This document shows positions 13,961 to 25,990 of a DNA stretch of 64,000 nt, in pieces. This DNA is from Glossina fuscipes (lineage: Eukaryota > Arthropoda > Insecta > Diptera > Glossinidae). The notes under the pieces are model-generated. The model made no database searches and was not told the origin of the DNA. It saw only the letters and a list, made by a program, of their open reading frames with translations. Made by a program: the position numbers and the translations under genes. Every line of letters starts with the position of its first letter. Within the stretch, counting starts at the first letter, position 1. The stretch spans positions 11,126,976 to 11,190,975 of the forward strand of contig NW_023998416.1 of assembly GCF_014805625.2 (NCBI RefSeq), read 5' to 3'.

Positions 13961-16900
13961 CATTAGAAATAACGCGAAAACATGTCGATATCTTCCAAAG
14001 AAAAAGGAATCGCATGTGTAGCAAAAATATCTTCGGAAGTAATCGTTAATTTGGCCAATTACTAGTTGGAACAATTACTTGCGCGATAGTATAAACGTTA
14101 CACTATTTTCTATGGTTGCAAATTTGCACATTTGACCTAATAAAACGACAACTTGAACGCTTAGCCGATACAAAGGCAAAAACCTTCGCTTCCACAAATA
14201 TAGTCCCCAAGTATCAATCATGAAATGTCGTAATTAGGATATGTGAACTAAAATAAATATTTTAATGTGTAACCATTGCTTATACATGAGCGTTTCTCAA
14301 GTTTGCTTGACGGTGAAATTTTTGCTTCTGACCGACCGACTTTTCCCCAAACTTTTAACCAATTTTTTATACTCCTTTAGATCCATCGTAGATCGTATCG
14401 TATCTCCAGTTAATACCTAACGTTTGTAAGTAACATCGCAAGCAGCAAAATGTAGAAAAATAATTTCATTTTTTTTTTTTTTTTGATTTTAATAAAAATT
14501 GCATATAAAACACTTATTCAACTATATAAAGTTCTGCACTTTTTACCCGATTAAACAATACCTGTCTATATAATAAAAACTCTGTTGCTTGCTGAAGTTT
14601 AATTGAGTTTTAAACCACACTTTCTTCTCCTCTTACAAACATTAAATAAATGAAGCGGAGCAACGTTATCCTTTAAATAGAAAGACATATACACGTAGCA
14701 TTGCAGTTAACGAAGCCGTTAACTTTGTGATTACCATTTATTTTTACAGCCACCGTAAACGAGTGTAATAACTTTTTCATACCGTTTGTAATTGAAACGA
14801 CGGCATGGAATTAAAAGCTGCATCGAAATGCTTGCTAATATTTATTACGTTCAAAATCATACATTATTCAAATGACTAGTTGTAAGTGTGTAATATTACG
14901 ATTCCATTCGATTCGATATCGGTCCTTTAGATTAAGTATTATTATAAACCTGTGATGCAAGCATTTCTTATTTAAAAAGGCGACTTACCGCACGAATATA
15001 TTTTATGATTAATATATATCTGAAAGTTGTCCAAGACTCGATAAAGAGTATTTCAAAATTCATGACATCCTGCCTATTACATATATATATATAGATATAT
15101 ATATATATATCTCCCTCTCTCTCTCTTATGGTGTTTCATTTGTTTTTGTTACAAAAACTTTCTCCAAAACCACTTTCAGTTTTTTACGTGCAATTGTCAC
15201 ACACACCAGCACAGTTACACATAACGCTTTTTCGCGAATCTCGGCTGTTACTGCGACTCTCTAAAGAACAATTGTTACGAAAACTTTTATATTTTAATAT
15301 GTATTGGTTAAGAACACGCATACGTTTTAGCATAAAAACGAACTGCTAAGGGAGAAATTAACGATAAATATTAAATAAAGTTTTTCCCGTTGAACGAAAA
15401 AGAAAAAAAAAAAAAAAAAAAGAAATCACTGTAGCAAACTAAAAGTATCCTCAGGCTAGAGAAGAGAAAAATCCGTGTTATTTACAGCTCTATACACAAA
15501 ATAACATAACTCACACCATTGCGTGTACCATTGAAGGAGAAAAAAGAAAATTGCTGTAATTACTTAAACAAGAATGAAAACATGCAATACAACCCAAGAA
15601 AGGAAAAGAAAAAAGATAAAAACGTATATACCAGAAAACAAAAGCAACGAGAATTTTTGTTATTTACAAAAATTTATCACAACAAAATAAGGGAAATAAA
15701 TAGGTGAGAGCGCTCCATTTATTATAATAATAAGGATGTTTAAGAAATTTATTTTACCTAGAATTAATATATATATTATAGAAATATGTTCATATATATA
15801 TATATATATTTATAGAAATGTGTTTGTATGCAGCGACGAGGGGTGTTAGTATACCCAAGTTGTCACTAAAGGCTGAGATATGTCTTTTCTGGATTTTAAT
15901 TAATATGAAATTACGCGCACTAGGGTATGGATTTCTTTCCGTCTTTGGAACCTGCATTGAATCACAAAATTGCCATTCGCGTCAAGGTTGTTTCCGGTTA
16001 ATACACATTGTGGGGATTAATAATAGTTTTAAAAAATGCTGGCAACCCTGTTAAAATATATTCAAAATGCAAAAAGGTTGGTAGGCTTGCAAAATGTTGC
16101 CTGACCTGAAACTAATTAATAAATATGTGCAGTAAAAATTCGAGTTTCTTACTGAAAACAAATTTGCGCTCAGTTACGTCTGTATTACGGAATAGTTTTA
16201 TTATTCTGAGTGTTTCTTGCGTCACTTTTCTGACAAAGAATGATTTAACGACAGCACCACATCATTGACTAATAACGAAACCGATTGAACTTGGACTTAC
16301 TACTTAAGCGGTACGAAATAGAATCAACATTAGGACTTGTGCAATAAAAATGGAGAAATGAAATGTGGCTTCAGATGATATGCCATGATAAGACTATAAG
16401 TCAAGCAGTCATGGTTATTGCTTTTGCAAGACGCGTGAGAAGCACAGATCTTAGTTTTCTTGATGAAGTATTTTAATTTGATACAAACATAAAAGCGTTG
16501 CGGCATGCTACCAACAACTACATATTCAGTCTAAAGAACGTCGAATACGTTAAAATGGAAAAACCCTTCACTGCGCAAGTGGAAAAAATTCCCTTATTAT
16601 CTGAACATATGCTAATTTTTTTCGCTGCAAAGGCTTCAATTTATATGCTATGATGGCGACGAGTGAACCGTTTGGTCCTGGACTTGATTGCTAGAGATAA
16701 CGCTTTATTCTTATTTCGTTGCTGGTTTCCAATCCCTGAAGAGGTTTGCGCAGGTAGCAAGTGAAGTTTGAAGCGGATGTCGACCTGCTTTGACAATTGG
16801 GGCTCAAGTGTAAGGATTAAATAAACGACAAGAGGGTTGAAAATAAAATTCTGTAGCTTCTAGATTCGTATACTCCAAATAATGCTTTTTTCTTCGTCTA

Positions 16901-18762
16901 ATCGATCAAATTGCCTAATACTTTAGTGTACTATATGTCTTTGCGTCTTATTATTTTATGGCTACGCTTCTGCTTCGAAACTACCACATTTCGCGTTTTA
17001 CTAAGGCACTAAGGGTGTGCCTACCGTCAATTTACGTTTAGATTACGAGGGTTTTAACTCATGTGAACTTAGCATTTGAGAGATCAGCATGGACTCAAAA
17101 CGAATGTGGGCTTTGAATCCACTGTAGCCTATCGCCAGCTGTTTTCTTCTTCTGAAAGACTAGTGATCTTGTTGTGCTCGACATCGAGCAAACCATCAAT
17201 GAGTTCAAAACCTTTTGCTCTCGAATGCAACAAATCGTTCTTTAAGAAGTGTATCGAAGTATTGGAGATGCATTCAAGTGATTGCATCACTCTTGAAGAG
17301 TATTATGTTGATAAACAAAATGGAATTTTGCCTTTTCTTATTTAGACCCGGGGCTTATTAACCAAAGCTTTAGATGTATCCAACCCTTTTTGATCTAATT
17401 AGGCTGAAAAATAAGCTGAAAAGAAAATTTAATGATAAGCTTAGATGAAACAAAGAAATATATTTCCAAATTTCTTAGATAGAATAAAAAGGACACATTT
17501 TTCTCTCCTTCAAGGCGCAAATATTTTCAATATATGCATATTCGCAAAAAAAAAAAAAAAGAAGTGCATTTTATAATTTTATGGTCTAAGGGATTTAATA
17601 TGCAAAGTATATAATATTTATGCGTTCCTTTTGAAAAAGTAATATTTTATTATCATTCATGCTTCCTTCCCTTGACAAACATTAGCTAGCATGCTTGCTT
17701 AAACTTAAAAGAATTTCGTTTTCTTTTATTTGCAACTATTTTCGTATTTCCGACACCGTTTTATTTCTTTCCTTGTTTCTGCCAAGAAGAAACAATAACA
17801 GTATTATTTTATAATCCGCACATCATTTCATGCAGCTAATGCAAGCACAGCAACACCACCACCGCACCGTCTTTATCTATTTCTTTGTGCTTTTTTGTCT
17901 TCCCTAATAAATTGCATTTGAAATTCGCATACATTTCCTTCTTGTCATAATTGTCTCAATATTAAACTAAGGGTATTACTTAAAGTCTAAGCATATAAAA
18001 GCGAGCATATCCTGCGCTCTCCTCCTCAGCAAATTGCCAGATACTATTTTTATGCGCATTTTCCTGTTCGTTGAAATCCTTTAGTCTTCACTGCGAAACG
18101 TGACAAAGCAGCTTTGATCAGCGAAATTATGCGTAAGAAAAATTAAATGAAATTTTTAAATTTGAATTATTTCTTATGCATAAATAACATGTGTTATCAC
18201 CGGTAGATTGCTTCTCGCATTGCTTGCATCATCAAAACAAATATATATTCACTTTAGTGAGCAAGACTAAGATGATAATGAAGTTAATAAAAATTTTAAA
18301 AAGCTTCTTTTATCGATTTCTTCCTCTTATTTTATTAACTGACAATTACTTATCTATGCTTTCGTATACGGTGGAGGAGATATGAAGAAATTTCACGAAA
18401 GTAAAAAAAAGTTATCTTCTAGTACAAGTAATAAATAAAAATATATAAAATGAAATCAGAGGCAGAGGCTATTTTGAGATAGAATCTTGAAAAGGTTCAA
18501 GAAATTCAAACCAATCCAAAAAAGTACTGCTTTGTAAATGATCGATACTGAGTTTTAAGAAATGTTTGCGGATATCAATTGATTGCCAACTTTCTCTCTA
18601 ATTTTTAGCAAAAGAAATCATTTCGACTACCATGAGTTAGTCTTAATACATTTTACTGGGTATTACTCATCGGAAAAAACAACTAATAAAATATAGCAAC
18701 AAGTGAACACATTATACGTGGGCCACGGCCAGCCATCACCCATTGATTGATCATACAAATAC
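13961..18762. other. Gene-free stretch with microsatellites
   Basis: Holds a (TA)n/(CT)n compound tract at about 15080-15126, a (TA)n tract at about 15794-15811 and an A-run near 15402-15421. An 89-codon open frame at 17076-17345 (+) is slightly GC-richer than its surroundings, but I recognise no family, and it has no splice or poly(A) context that would justify calling it a gene. Confidence 0.55.
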
Positions 18763-18990
18763 ATGGACAGACGAACTCAGAAACACTCAAGTTAAGATCG
18801 ACTCCGAGAGTGATTCGGAATTAATGGGTTTACCAAAAGGTGCATCTATCTCAAGCCATATCTGTCATAGGAACGGTTGTATGGAAATGAACCGATTACC
18901 GTTAAAAGGTGAGTCTAACTTAGGTCCTTCTGGATGCTACACACATCCACGCGCTGCTGTACCGCAAATGGTGTGGGATAAAGAAACCCA
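18763..18990 (+). repeat. Dispersed non-coding repeat copy
   Basis: Starts with GGACAGACGAACTCAGAAAC and a CTCAAGTTAAGATCGACTCC block equivalent to the ACTTAAATCGATTC block of other copies. It continues through CTTAGGTCCTTCTGGATGC and ACACACATCCACGCG, and ends with CAAATGGTGTGGGATAAAGA, the degenerate form of GTGGTGTAGGGTATAAAA. The 88-codon open frame across it is incidental. Confidence 0.6.
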
Positions 18991-20899
18991 AAATGGAGCA
19001 AATAACTAATTGACACATTTTCGTCCGGCATATGCGAGCATATTAGATCACATGACTTTTACTCAGCTATGATGAGTAAGAGTGCAGCACATCATAAAAG
19101 TTACTTTTGCCGCTATTAGATCAAGCCTAAGAACCAAGAACCTCATCAAAATGTTCATGCTTCTTATATCTGTTATAGACCACCTGACGAAGGTTTTTCG
19201 TAGAGAAGCTCAAGCGATGTACAGAGACAAGTTTTGTTTTTAAGAAAAGCTTTTTTCTCTGTAGCCGGGGTCTACTCGAAATCGATGGAGAGGAGAAGCC
19301 ATAACTTGAGTTTCGAACATGATGGCAGAGCTTTGGCAAATGGAACCACGCACTGTCTACATCCTTATTACAAGCTTCGTAAAATCAAATCTGACACCAC
19401 ATACATCAAGAGGCCACAGAGACTTGGGAACGACTCTTCAGGAAGTTTCTGTTCCAGCTGTAGTGTTGTATCCGAATTGCCGCACGGGCTCGAAAATGTC
19501 TAACTGAAAAGACAAGGCTTTTAAATATGCCTTGTCTTAAGAAACAAGGATGACTTGATCGTGTCGTGTTATCGATCTGCATCTCATGCCAAATCGCTGC
19601 AAATGCTGCTACTGACTCAGTAATAAATACTTTGCTTGGCGATAATTGTAGTAAAATAGAAATCAAAGAAAATTACTTCTGTATACCCATAATAGAGACG
19701 ATGGCATACCTATTGTACAGACGTACAATGTCAATGAAAATTTCGTACATATTAAATACAATTGAAATAATCATTTATTAAATATCATATAAATGTGAAT
19801 ACTAACGGTTGAGACTAAAGAAAAAAATGTAAGCATTTCAGGCTTCTTTTGTGTTATGTTTAATATAAAATGCGAATAGACACCCAACAGACGGCATATA
19901 TGTTTATCAGGATCATTAATGAAATTATTTAAATAAATCTCACTTGTTATATAAACAACACTTTTTGAAGTATTCAGTGTGCGCACAGCAAGCAAGCTCT
20001 CCCTCCTTCGCAACGCCAGCCGTTAATTATGCAAACATACTCGCATAATTATAAACAATACAAAGAAACACATCAGAAATAAAAACTTATCACTAAATGC
20101 GAGTTTACGCATCAAAAAATTCTTTACCGTAGCGCACACACAAACACAACACAACTGTTCAACTGTTGAAGAAAAACAAAAACCAAAGGGAATGAATCTG
20201 AAAAGAAAACAAATAAACTAAACTGACATTTAGTCTGATGATAATGTTGTCGGTTTCATTGACAATCCGTCTGTCTCCTTGTCTACGGCATCTATCTCTG
20301 ACTCAGACTGTGGCTGCGGTTACGTCGTTTGTTTTATATCTTTTATGGCTTCCCTAGGTGAAATTGTTAGAAGGGTTCAAAAGGATAGACAAATATTTAC
20401 CTTAATTCTTCCATTTAAACAAACTAAAAAATAAAAGGGAAATAACAGAAAAAAAAAGAAAAACGAAAACAAAACGAACAGGAAATCAGATATTTTTTAA
20501 ATATACAAACGTGCAAAAAGCCAGCACTGAAATGAGGTGAATGCAGTTTTATGATGTGACAATTTCAGCACAAGTAGCTCAGTTAGTTTGTTGCGGCTGC
20601 GAAACGGAAGCGGAAACAACGCGACAGAGTCAAGTGCCTGCCAATATATAAACAGTTTGTCTGGGTGTCGCAGTTTATTTTCGTACCAACGATTTCTTAA
20701 TGATATTTGCAAGACCATCTGAGCCTTTATGTCAATATTCGATAGTAATTTATTTATAGCACATAAATTCTTTTTTTTTTTTGCTTCACTCTCATAAAAA
20801 AAATTGTCTGGGCAATCCTTTCCCTTACAATTCAGATAGATATCGTTCGAAGTTACCAAAGGCAAGACAATAGGTAGTGGGGTGTGAATAGGTATCCAG
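18991..20899. other. Gene-free stretch with a perfect small hairpin
   Basis: A 10-bp perfect inverted repeat, AAGACAAGGC (19509-19518) and GCCTTGTCTT (19529-19538), encloses a 10-nt AT loop. Several overlapping open frames on both strands between 19127 and 19780 are too short and domain-free to call. A 122-codon minus-strand frame at 20497-20865 also shows no recognisable domain. Confidence 0.5.
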
Positions 20900-20900
20900 C

Positions 20901-20933
<33 letters not shown>

Positions 20934-20971
20934 GTATATATATATATATGTATACATATATATATAAATAA

Positions 20972-21003
<32 letters not shown>

Positions 21004-21021
21004 ATGCGTGTGTCTGTGTGT
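20900..21021. repeat. Compound (TA)n/(TG)n microsatellite
   Basis: Long alternating TA tract broken by AAATAAATG and TATACA segments, followed by TGTGTGTGTATGCGTGTGTC. Such tracts are length-variable and form cruciform or unwound DNA. The Ile/Tyr-rich minus-strand frame here is an artefact of the repeat. Confidence 0.9.
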
Positions 21022-21117
21022 TGATAAAAATTGGCAAATCCCATTTTATGCCACCGCTCTATACCATAAATCTCTTTTAGGTTCTAACACGCATACCAAT
21101 AATAACGAAATGGTTTA

Positions 21118-21182
21118 TTGTGGTTGTTGTTGTTGTTGCTGCCGCTGCTGCTGTTGCTGTTGCTGCTACTACTGCTGCCGCT
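21118..21182. repeat. Trinucleotide (GTT/GCT/GCC)n tract
   Basis: An irregular opa-like run of TTG, TGC and CGC triplets. It gives a Cys-rich plus-strand frame, but there is no start context, splice site or homologous domain, so I treat it as a simple repeat rather than part of an exon. Confidence 0.75.
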
Positions 21183-22067
21183 CCCCACATACTTCATTTA
21201 GTTAAGCAATGAATAGCATTTTGGCAATTTTTGTATTTTGTTATCCTTTAATATGCAAAAGAAAAATATGTAGAAACTTCAACTCCTTAATTCGTCTATA
21301 TATCTCAACCGTTCTTGATTGGTTTGTTTATTGTGTGTTTTATTGATGCTGTTGTTTGTTTAGAAAGCATGAAACGAGATAAGGGGGTTATGTTTTGTAA
21401 ATAAACCGAAAAAGTGTTAATTAACTCTGCCTATCTAAGGCGTGCAATAAAATACAAAAATAATAAGTTTAACGATTGTTTAAATGTGATTTTCGTATGT
21501 GAGTTTTGTCAGTCCTTTGTAAAGATTGCATTTTGCGTATACTAATATCATTTAAGAAGGATATAAAAGTCTTTATATAAATAAAATATCTATCCATAGG
21601 AGCACATAGCTGAAACAAAGGAAATAAATTAAGTTTACAACTATTTTCGACGCCAAAGGAGATATATGAACATGTTAGGTTAAAGCTGAGAAATTGCTTA
21701 TTGGTAGCGCATTAAATGTGTACAAATAAATATATTTATGCGTATCTGTGTGATAATTTTTATTTTTCAATTGATTTGGAATGTCATCTTGAAATTTCTT
21801 GTTAAGTAGCTGAAATAAGCATAAGTAGCAAAAATAAGAAACGTTGATATTCGAAGCACGCTTTTTTGAAAAGGTTCCCCCATTTTTTGAACATAATAGC
21901 ATAATATATACGCGGACGCCACTGATGGCTATGAGTCCGTTAGAGATGTGTTTGCGATTCATTTTTTTATTTGCTTACACATGAAATTCAACTAATTCAA
22001 AATAAGCTAAGCGTTATGAGTAAACAATTACAAAGCATATGAAAAAAATAAACAACAAATAAAAAAA

Positions 22068-22420
22068 CTATAGTGGGCCATCGCCGACAGTAAAATTCCG
22101 TATATCAAGCTAAAGTTGTTCATACAAAAACTCTTTGAATTAATTCTTTGAGCTAAGTTGTATGGAAAATGGTAGAAAAAAGCCGAGACACATCACTGTA
22201 CTAAACTTTATCAGAAAATTTTAAAAAAGCTATCTATAGATTGAACACAAGAAAACCAGATGGACAGACGAACAGATAAACTTGCTTGGATTCAGAAAAT
22301 GATTCTGATTCAATTGGTAAAATAAAACGCGAATCTACTTCAAGTCCTTTTGCGTAATGCATATATCCGCACAAACTTCATATATCGTTGTATTACATGT
22401 GGTGTAGGTTATAACAATTG
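22068..22420 (+). repeat. Dispersed non-coding repeat, near-complete copy
   Basis: The left module reads TATAGTGGGCCATCGCCGAC, like TATAGTGGGGTAAGGCCGAC at about 46922. The middle carries GGACAGACGAACAGATAAAC and TTGGATTCAGAAAATGATTC. The right module contains TTCAAGTCCTTTTGCGTAAT, CATATATCCGCACAAACTTC and a terminus ATGTGGTGTAGGTTATAA. Order and spacing agree with the copies at 35.2 and 36.3 kb. Non-coding throughout. Confidence 0.65.
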
Positions 22421-22649
22421 AAATGTTTGCTTTAAGAAGGCAAAAATTTTCTCATATATTTTTAGGCTAGAAATTCATTAATTCTTGTCTTCTTCTCTAC
22501 TATGGATGTTTTATTCTCAACACGTAATTCAATGGCAATAATTACTGCTTACACTATTTACCTCTGATCGTTACAGTACACGTAGAGCACAAGATTATAA
22601 AACGGGCATATAGACAGTAAAGTTTAGCAAGCTTAGCTGAGTTCAGCAA

Positions 22650-22722
22650 GATAAAAAGTGGCTCCATATATCCGCACAAATTCAATATAACCTTATGCCG
22701 CAAGTGGTCTAGGGTGCAAAAA
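22650..22722 (+). repeat. Dispersed repeat, 3'-terminal fragment
   Basis: Contains CATATATCCGCACAAATTC, then ATATAACCTTATGCCGCAAG, then TGGTCTAGGGTGCAAAAATG, which is the right-hand module of the family repeated about 230 bp after the preceding copy. It is a partial second insertion or a tandem duplication of the 3' end. Confidence 0.55.
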
Positions 22723-23844
22723 TGAAGAATATAGAAATAAATTAAGTAAAAAAAAATTTTTTTTAAATAAGAGTTTATTTAAGTGAGATAAAAAATGGTA
22801 ATTTCCCCATCACTTTTATGGGACTACACAAGAAAACTTATATCGCTTAGAATTTTACTCATTTTTCTTAACGTACCAACATCCTGTGTGCTTAAAAGTG
22901 ACTTAGACAACATTTATTTTCCATTGTTTAGTTCATTTACATAAAAGTTTATTTTAAAACCAATTTTTTTGTCTAATTTGTTTTGTACTATAGTTTGCGT
23001 CCGAGTCTTTTTGTTTGACACCCATGTCAAGGGGATTGTTAAAGATTATCTGGTACGTCGTGACGGTTAAAGTTCTAAAAAGAGACGATCCATTCTGTAA
23101 TACAGATTGTGCTACGTTGCATTCTATCGGAATTAATGGATGCACGCAATATTGATCAGGCATACGGAAGGGCGTGACACGAAAGCAGAGTAAATGAAAT
23201 CGTGTAAAAATCAAATTATATATAATAAGATCATATGCAGATATATGAAAGCTACATTTTAGAAGTTTAACCAAGAAAAATTGTGCTGAATAAAGTAGAA
23301 AAGAAGTTAACTAAATTCTTCAAATTAAACAAAAAAAAACAAACTGAAAAATATTCGAATTTAAAAGTTATTTATAATCTCAAACTGTGAGTGTGAGAAA
23401 CACATGGTTTAAGACTTAGCTAAACGTTTCGTACAGCTGTTATATTGACATCCAGATGACACCACTCTGCTCATAAGAGATTGAAATCAAATCAATTTAA
23501 ATATAATGTCTAACTAAAGGGTTATAAATTTTGATTTTATCCGAAACAATTACATGACAAAATAGTCCAAGCCACTTGAATTTGTTTAAAATTGAAACGA
23601 GGATATTATTACGCCATTATTATATTTTTGTTAGAAATAATAATAAGAACGCTTCCGCTTTGTAATCATTTCACAGAATTTGACGCCATATTTTAAGAAA
23701 TTATTAACAAAATATTTGTTTGCCCATACAAATAATGAGAATGAAACAGCAAGCAGTCAAATGGCTGGTAATTAACATAACGTCCGTAACAATCTTTTCA
23801 TTTGAATTTTGAAATAAACTTTGAACCATCTTGTGATTTATTAG
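22723..23844. other. Gene-free AT-rich stretch
   Basis: No gene, RNA gene or structured repeat recognised. A 106-codon minus-strand frame at 22954-23274 has no domain and no supporting context. Confidence 0.5.
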
Positions 23845-24133
23845 ATGTGTGCAAAAGTTTTGGCTAGCGGCGAAAATGATAAAAAAAAACGGGAAATAAC
23901 CGTATACATAACGGTTGAATTTTTTTTGGTTTTGATCTTCCTCTACATAAAATAACAAGTATTCCATTTAATAAGCGAAAGCCGACGCTAATCATGGAGT
24001 GCTCAATATACTTCTTCTTCCAAATTCATTACTTTTATGGTTTATTTGAAGGAAGCTGCTGCCGAATCCCACCAAGTACGTTCAGAAGTTTATGGTGATG
24101 CTGTTTCATTATTTATTCACTTCCACTTCATTA
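23845..24133 (-). mobile_element. Decayed Tc1-like fragment, left copy
   Basis: This segment aligns over most of its length with 24134-24440. Shared blocks in order are TGTGCAAAAGTTTTGGCTAG with GTTTGCAAAAATTTCGATCA, then ACGGTTGAA, CTTCCTCTACATA, GCCGACGCTAA, CTTCTTCTTCCAA and CACCAAGTACGTTCAGA. On the minus strand the reading includes LLNVLGGIRQQLPS, parallel to PLNVFGGPRQQISS in the right copy. It is more degenerate than the right copy, with several stops, and ends where the right copy's terminal repeat begins, so the right copy may have inserted into it. Confidence 0.5.
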
Positions 24134-24574
24134 TAGTACTGGGTGTTTGCAAAAATTTCGATCAGCGGCTTTTATAGGTAAAAAATGATAAAGAAATGGG
24201 AAACACCAGTGTACGCAACGGTTGAATGCGATGGCTTCGACATTCCTCTACATACAATAACAGTTTTCCATTTAATATTATTGATTTTTTCAGCGTGCGC
24301 CGACGCTAACCATGAAGCCCTCAAAATTTTTCTTCTTCCAACATCATTATTATGTTCTTTTGAAGAAATCTGTTGCCGAGGCCCACCAAACACGTTCAGA
24401 GGTTTAAGGTCAGGCGGCTGCATTTGAAAGAAATAATCTGCTCCATTATATCTCAATTGTTGGTTTTATGTTCAAGGGTTTAAAAGTGGCGACAAGGATT
24501 CTGTATATATATAGTGTACCAGTTCTGTTTCCAAGTGATAAAGTGATCAACATTTTTGCAAACACTTAATAGTA
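24134..24574 (-). mobile_element. Short Tc1/mariner-like element with terminal inverted repeats
   Basis: The left end (24134-24164) and the reverse complement of the right end (24544-24574) match at about 25 of 31 positions, sharing the core GTGTTTGCAAAAAT and the inner GATCA. The element is only about 440 bp, so it is internally deleted. On the minus strand a 94-codon frame (24172-24456) contains PPDLKPLNVFGGPRQQI and ends MSKPSHSTVAYTGVSHFF. In order this resembles the C-terminus of Tc1-type transposases (PDLNPIEN-W...SM-RR---VI---G--T-F), but the catalytic acidic residues of the earlier domain are absent. It is therefore a non-autonomous relic. The family assignment is inference; the inverted repeats are seen directly. 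Confidence 0.6.
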
Positions 24575-25429
24575 ATCTTCGGTTCTATTTTACTCCATTA
24601 CCGCACTTTAAAAAAGAATTTTGTAAGACACAAAAATCCCATCTGCAACTTTTATATATCACAGCGTAACTTTTTTATATGTATATGTGCTTGCCCTTTG
24701 CAACAAGAAAAATTCACATACATATTGAAAAAGAAATTATTGCAACAAAGATAATAAAATCTATTATTTACAAATTACAAGTGTTAATACAACCCATTTG
24801 AATAATGCTTGAATGTTTATAGCATTTCGTTACAAGATAAACTTAATTGATTTTGTCAATTACTCCGTTTATGAACATATTGAATGAAATGTTTGATTGC
24901 AGCGAAAGAAGAACGAGGAAAGTAAGAAAATGGCAAGAGTGACGAAAAAATGAAATCAGGGCTAAAGCGTATATGTGATTTTTATTTAATTATTTTGCGT
25001 GGCAGTAAATTCAACTAAACTTAGAAGGAATGCGACATACCTACAATATAATGACAATATTTTATTTGAAACTCCATTTCAATGTAGACGATGACATTCA
25101 ATTCCATATCTACAGATATAATATAATTTACCTAAAATAATATTGAGAGCTAAGAGGCGGAGCAATGTGGGAGGAATAATTGGAATCCAAAGTAAACTCA
25201 TATTAACCACAGCACTTTCTATATAAATGTAAAACTTGGTCTAATAAGAGATTTTCAATGGCCCGCCTTCAGATCCCATTTAGATTCCATTAATAAGTAT
25301 AAAATATTGGCAATCTGTTTGCAATTTAAATGCTATGACTGAAGCCATGAGCGTCAAATTTCGTTCTAAGACATCTTGAGCAACTGTCTCAACGACAGAG
25401 TAAATAATGCAAAATTGGGACCAGCGAAG
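24575..25429. other. Gene-free AT-rich stretch
   Basis: No gene or recognisable repeat seen. Confidence 0.5.
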
Positions 25430-25990
25430 GGGGAGAGGGAATTCTTTGAAACCCGTGAAGGATCATTGAAATCTAGCGTACTGAGCAAGAATGGTGATGA
25501 AATACCTCCTTAAATAAGTATCATTAAAAAGATTATTCCAAGGATCAATCGTCTTTGCTCTAGACGATTAGTATCCCATCCCCAGCAAGGCAAATAGAAG
25601 AAATTGTTTTTGAATAGCCTCGGTCATGTCAAGGTAATCATTGCAATTGGCAGAACAAATGATAGAAGCATATTCTAAGGCTAACGGTCTTACCAATATA
25701 TATAAAAAGACTCCTTTCGTTCCATAAGGATCGTCAAAGTCTTTCCTATAAAACCTAATTCCTAAGGCCTCGCCTTGAGCCGAACCAATTTGCCATGAAG
25801 CTTGAACGTTAGTTTAGCATCAAACACTACACCAAAGTCGTTGACCGATGAGACCAATTCCAAAGCGTCTCCATCTAACCTATAGTTAAAATAAAAGTAG
25901 TGGGAGGCACTCTCCCGAAAGACATGACTTTGTATTTTTTTCAATCGTTAGACTTGAAGTCTGTCATTAAATTTTATCGACACGAATTTT
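25430..25990 (-). pseudogene. Non-LTR retrotransposon reverse-transcriptase relic
   Basis: Minus-strand translation in two to three frames gives ordered pieces typical of the C-terminal part of Jockey/I-group reverse transcriptases: KVMSFGRVPPTTF, then DFGVVFDAKLTFKLH, then ELGFIGK, then (after a frameshift) LVRPLALEYASIICSAN and TEAIQKQFLLFALLG. Stops and at least one frameshift interrupt it. The upstream palm catalytic FADD-type motif is not visible, so the copy is truncated at its 5' end. It is dead, and its presence supports a retrotransposon-rich intergenic region. Confidence 0.7.

Noticed and set aside
17076..17345. 89-codon plus-strand frame as a small gene
   Set aside because: No domain, no homologue recalled, no splice or promoter support.
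20497..20865. 122-codon minus-strand frame, one of the longest in the left half
   Set aside because: No recognisable domain, includes an A-run-derived Lys stretch, no splice or poly(A) context; frames of this size are expected by chance over 64 kb.
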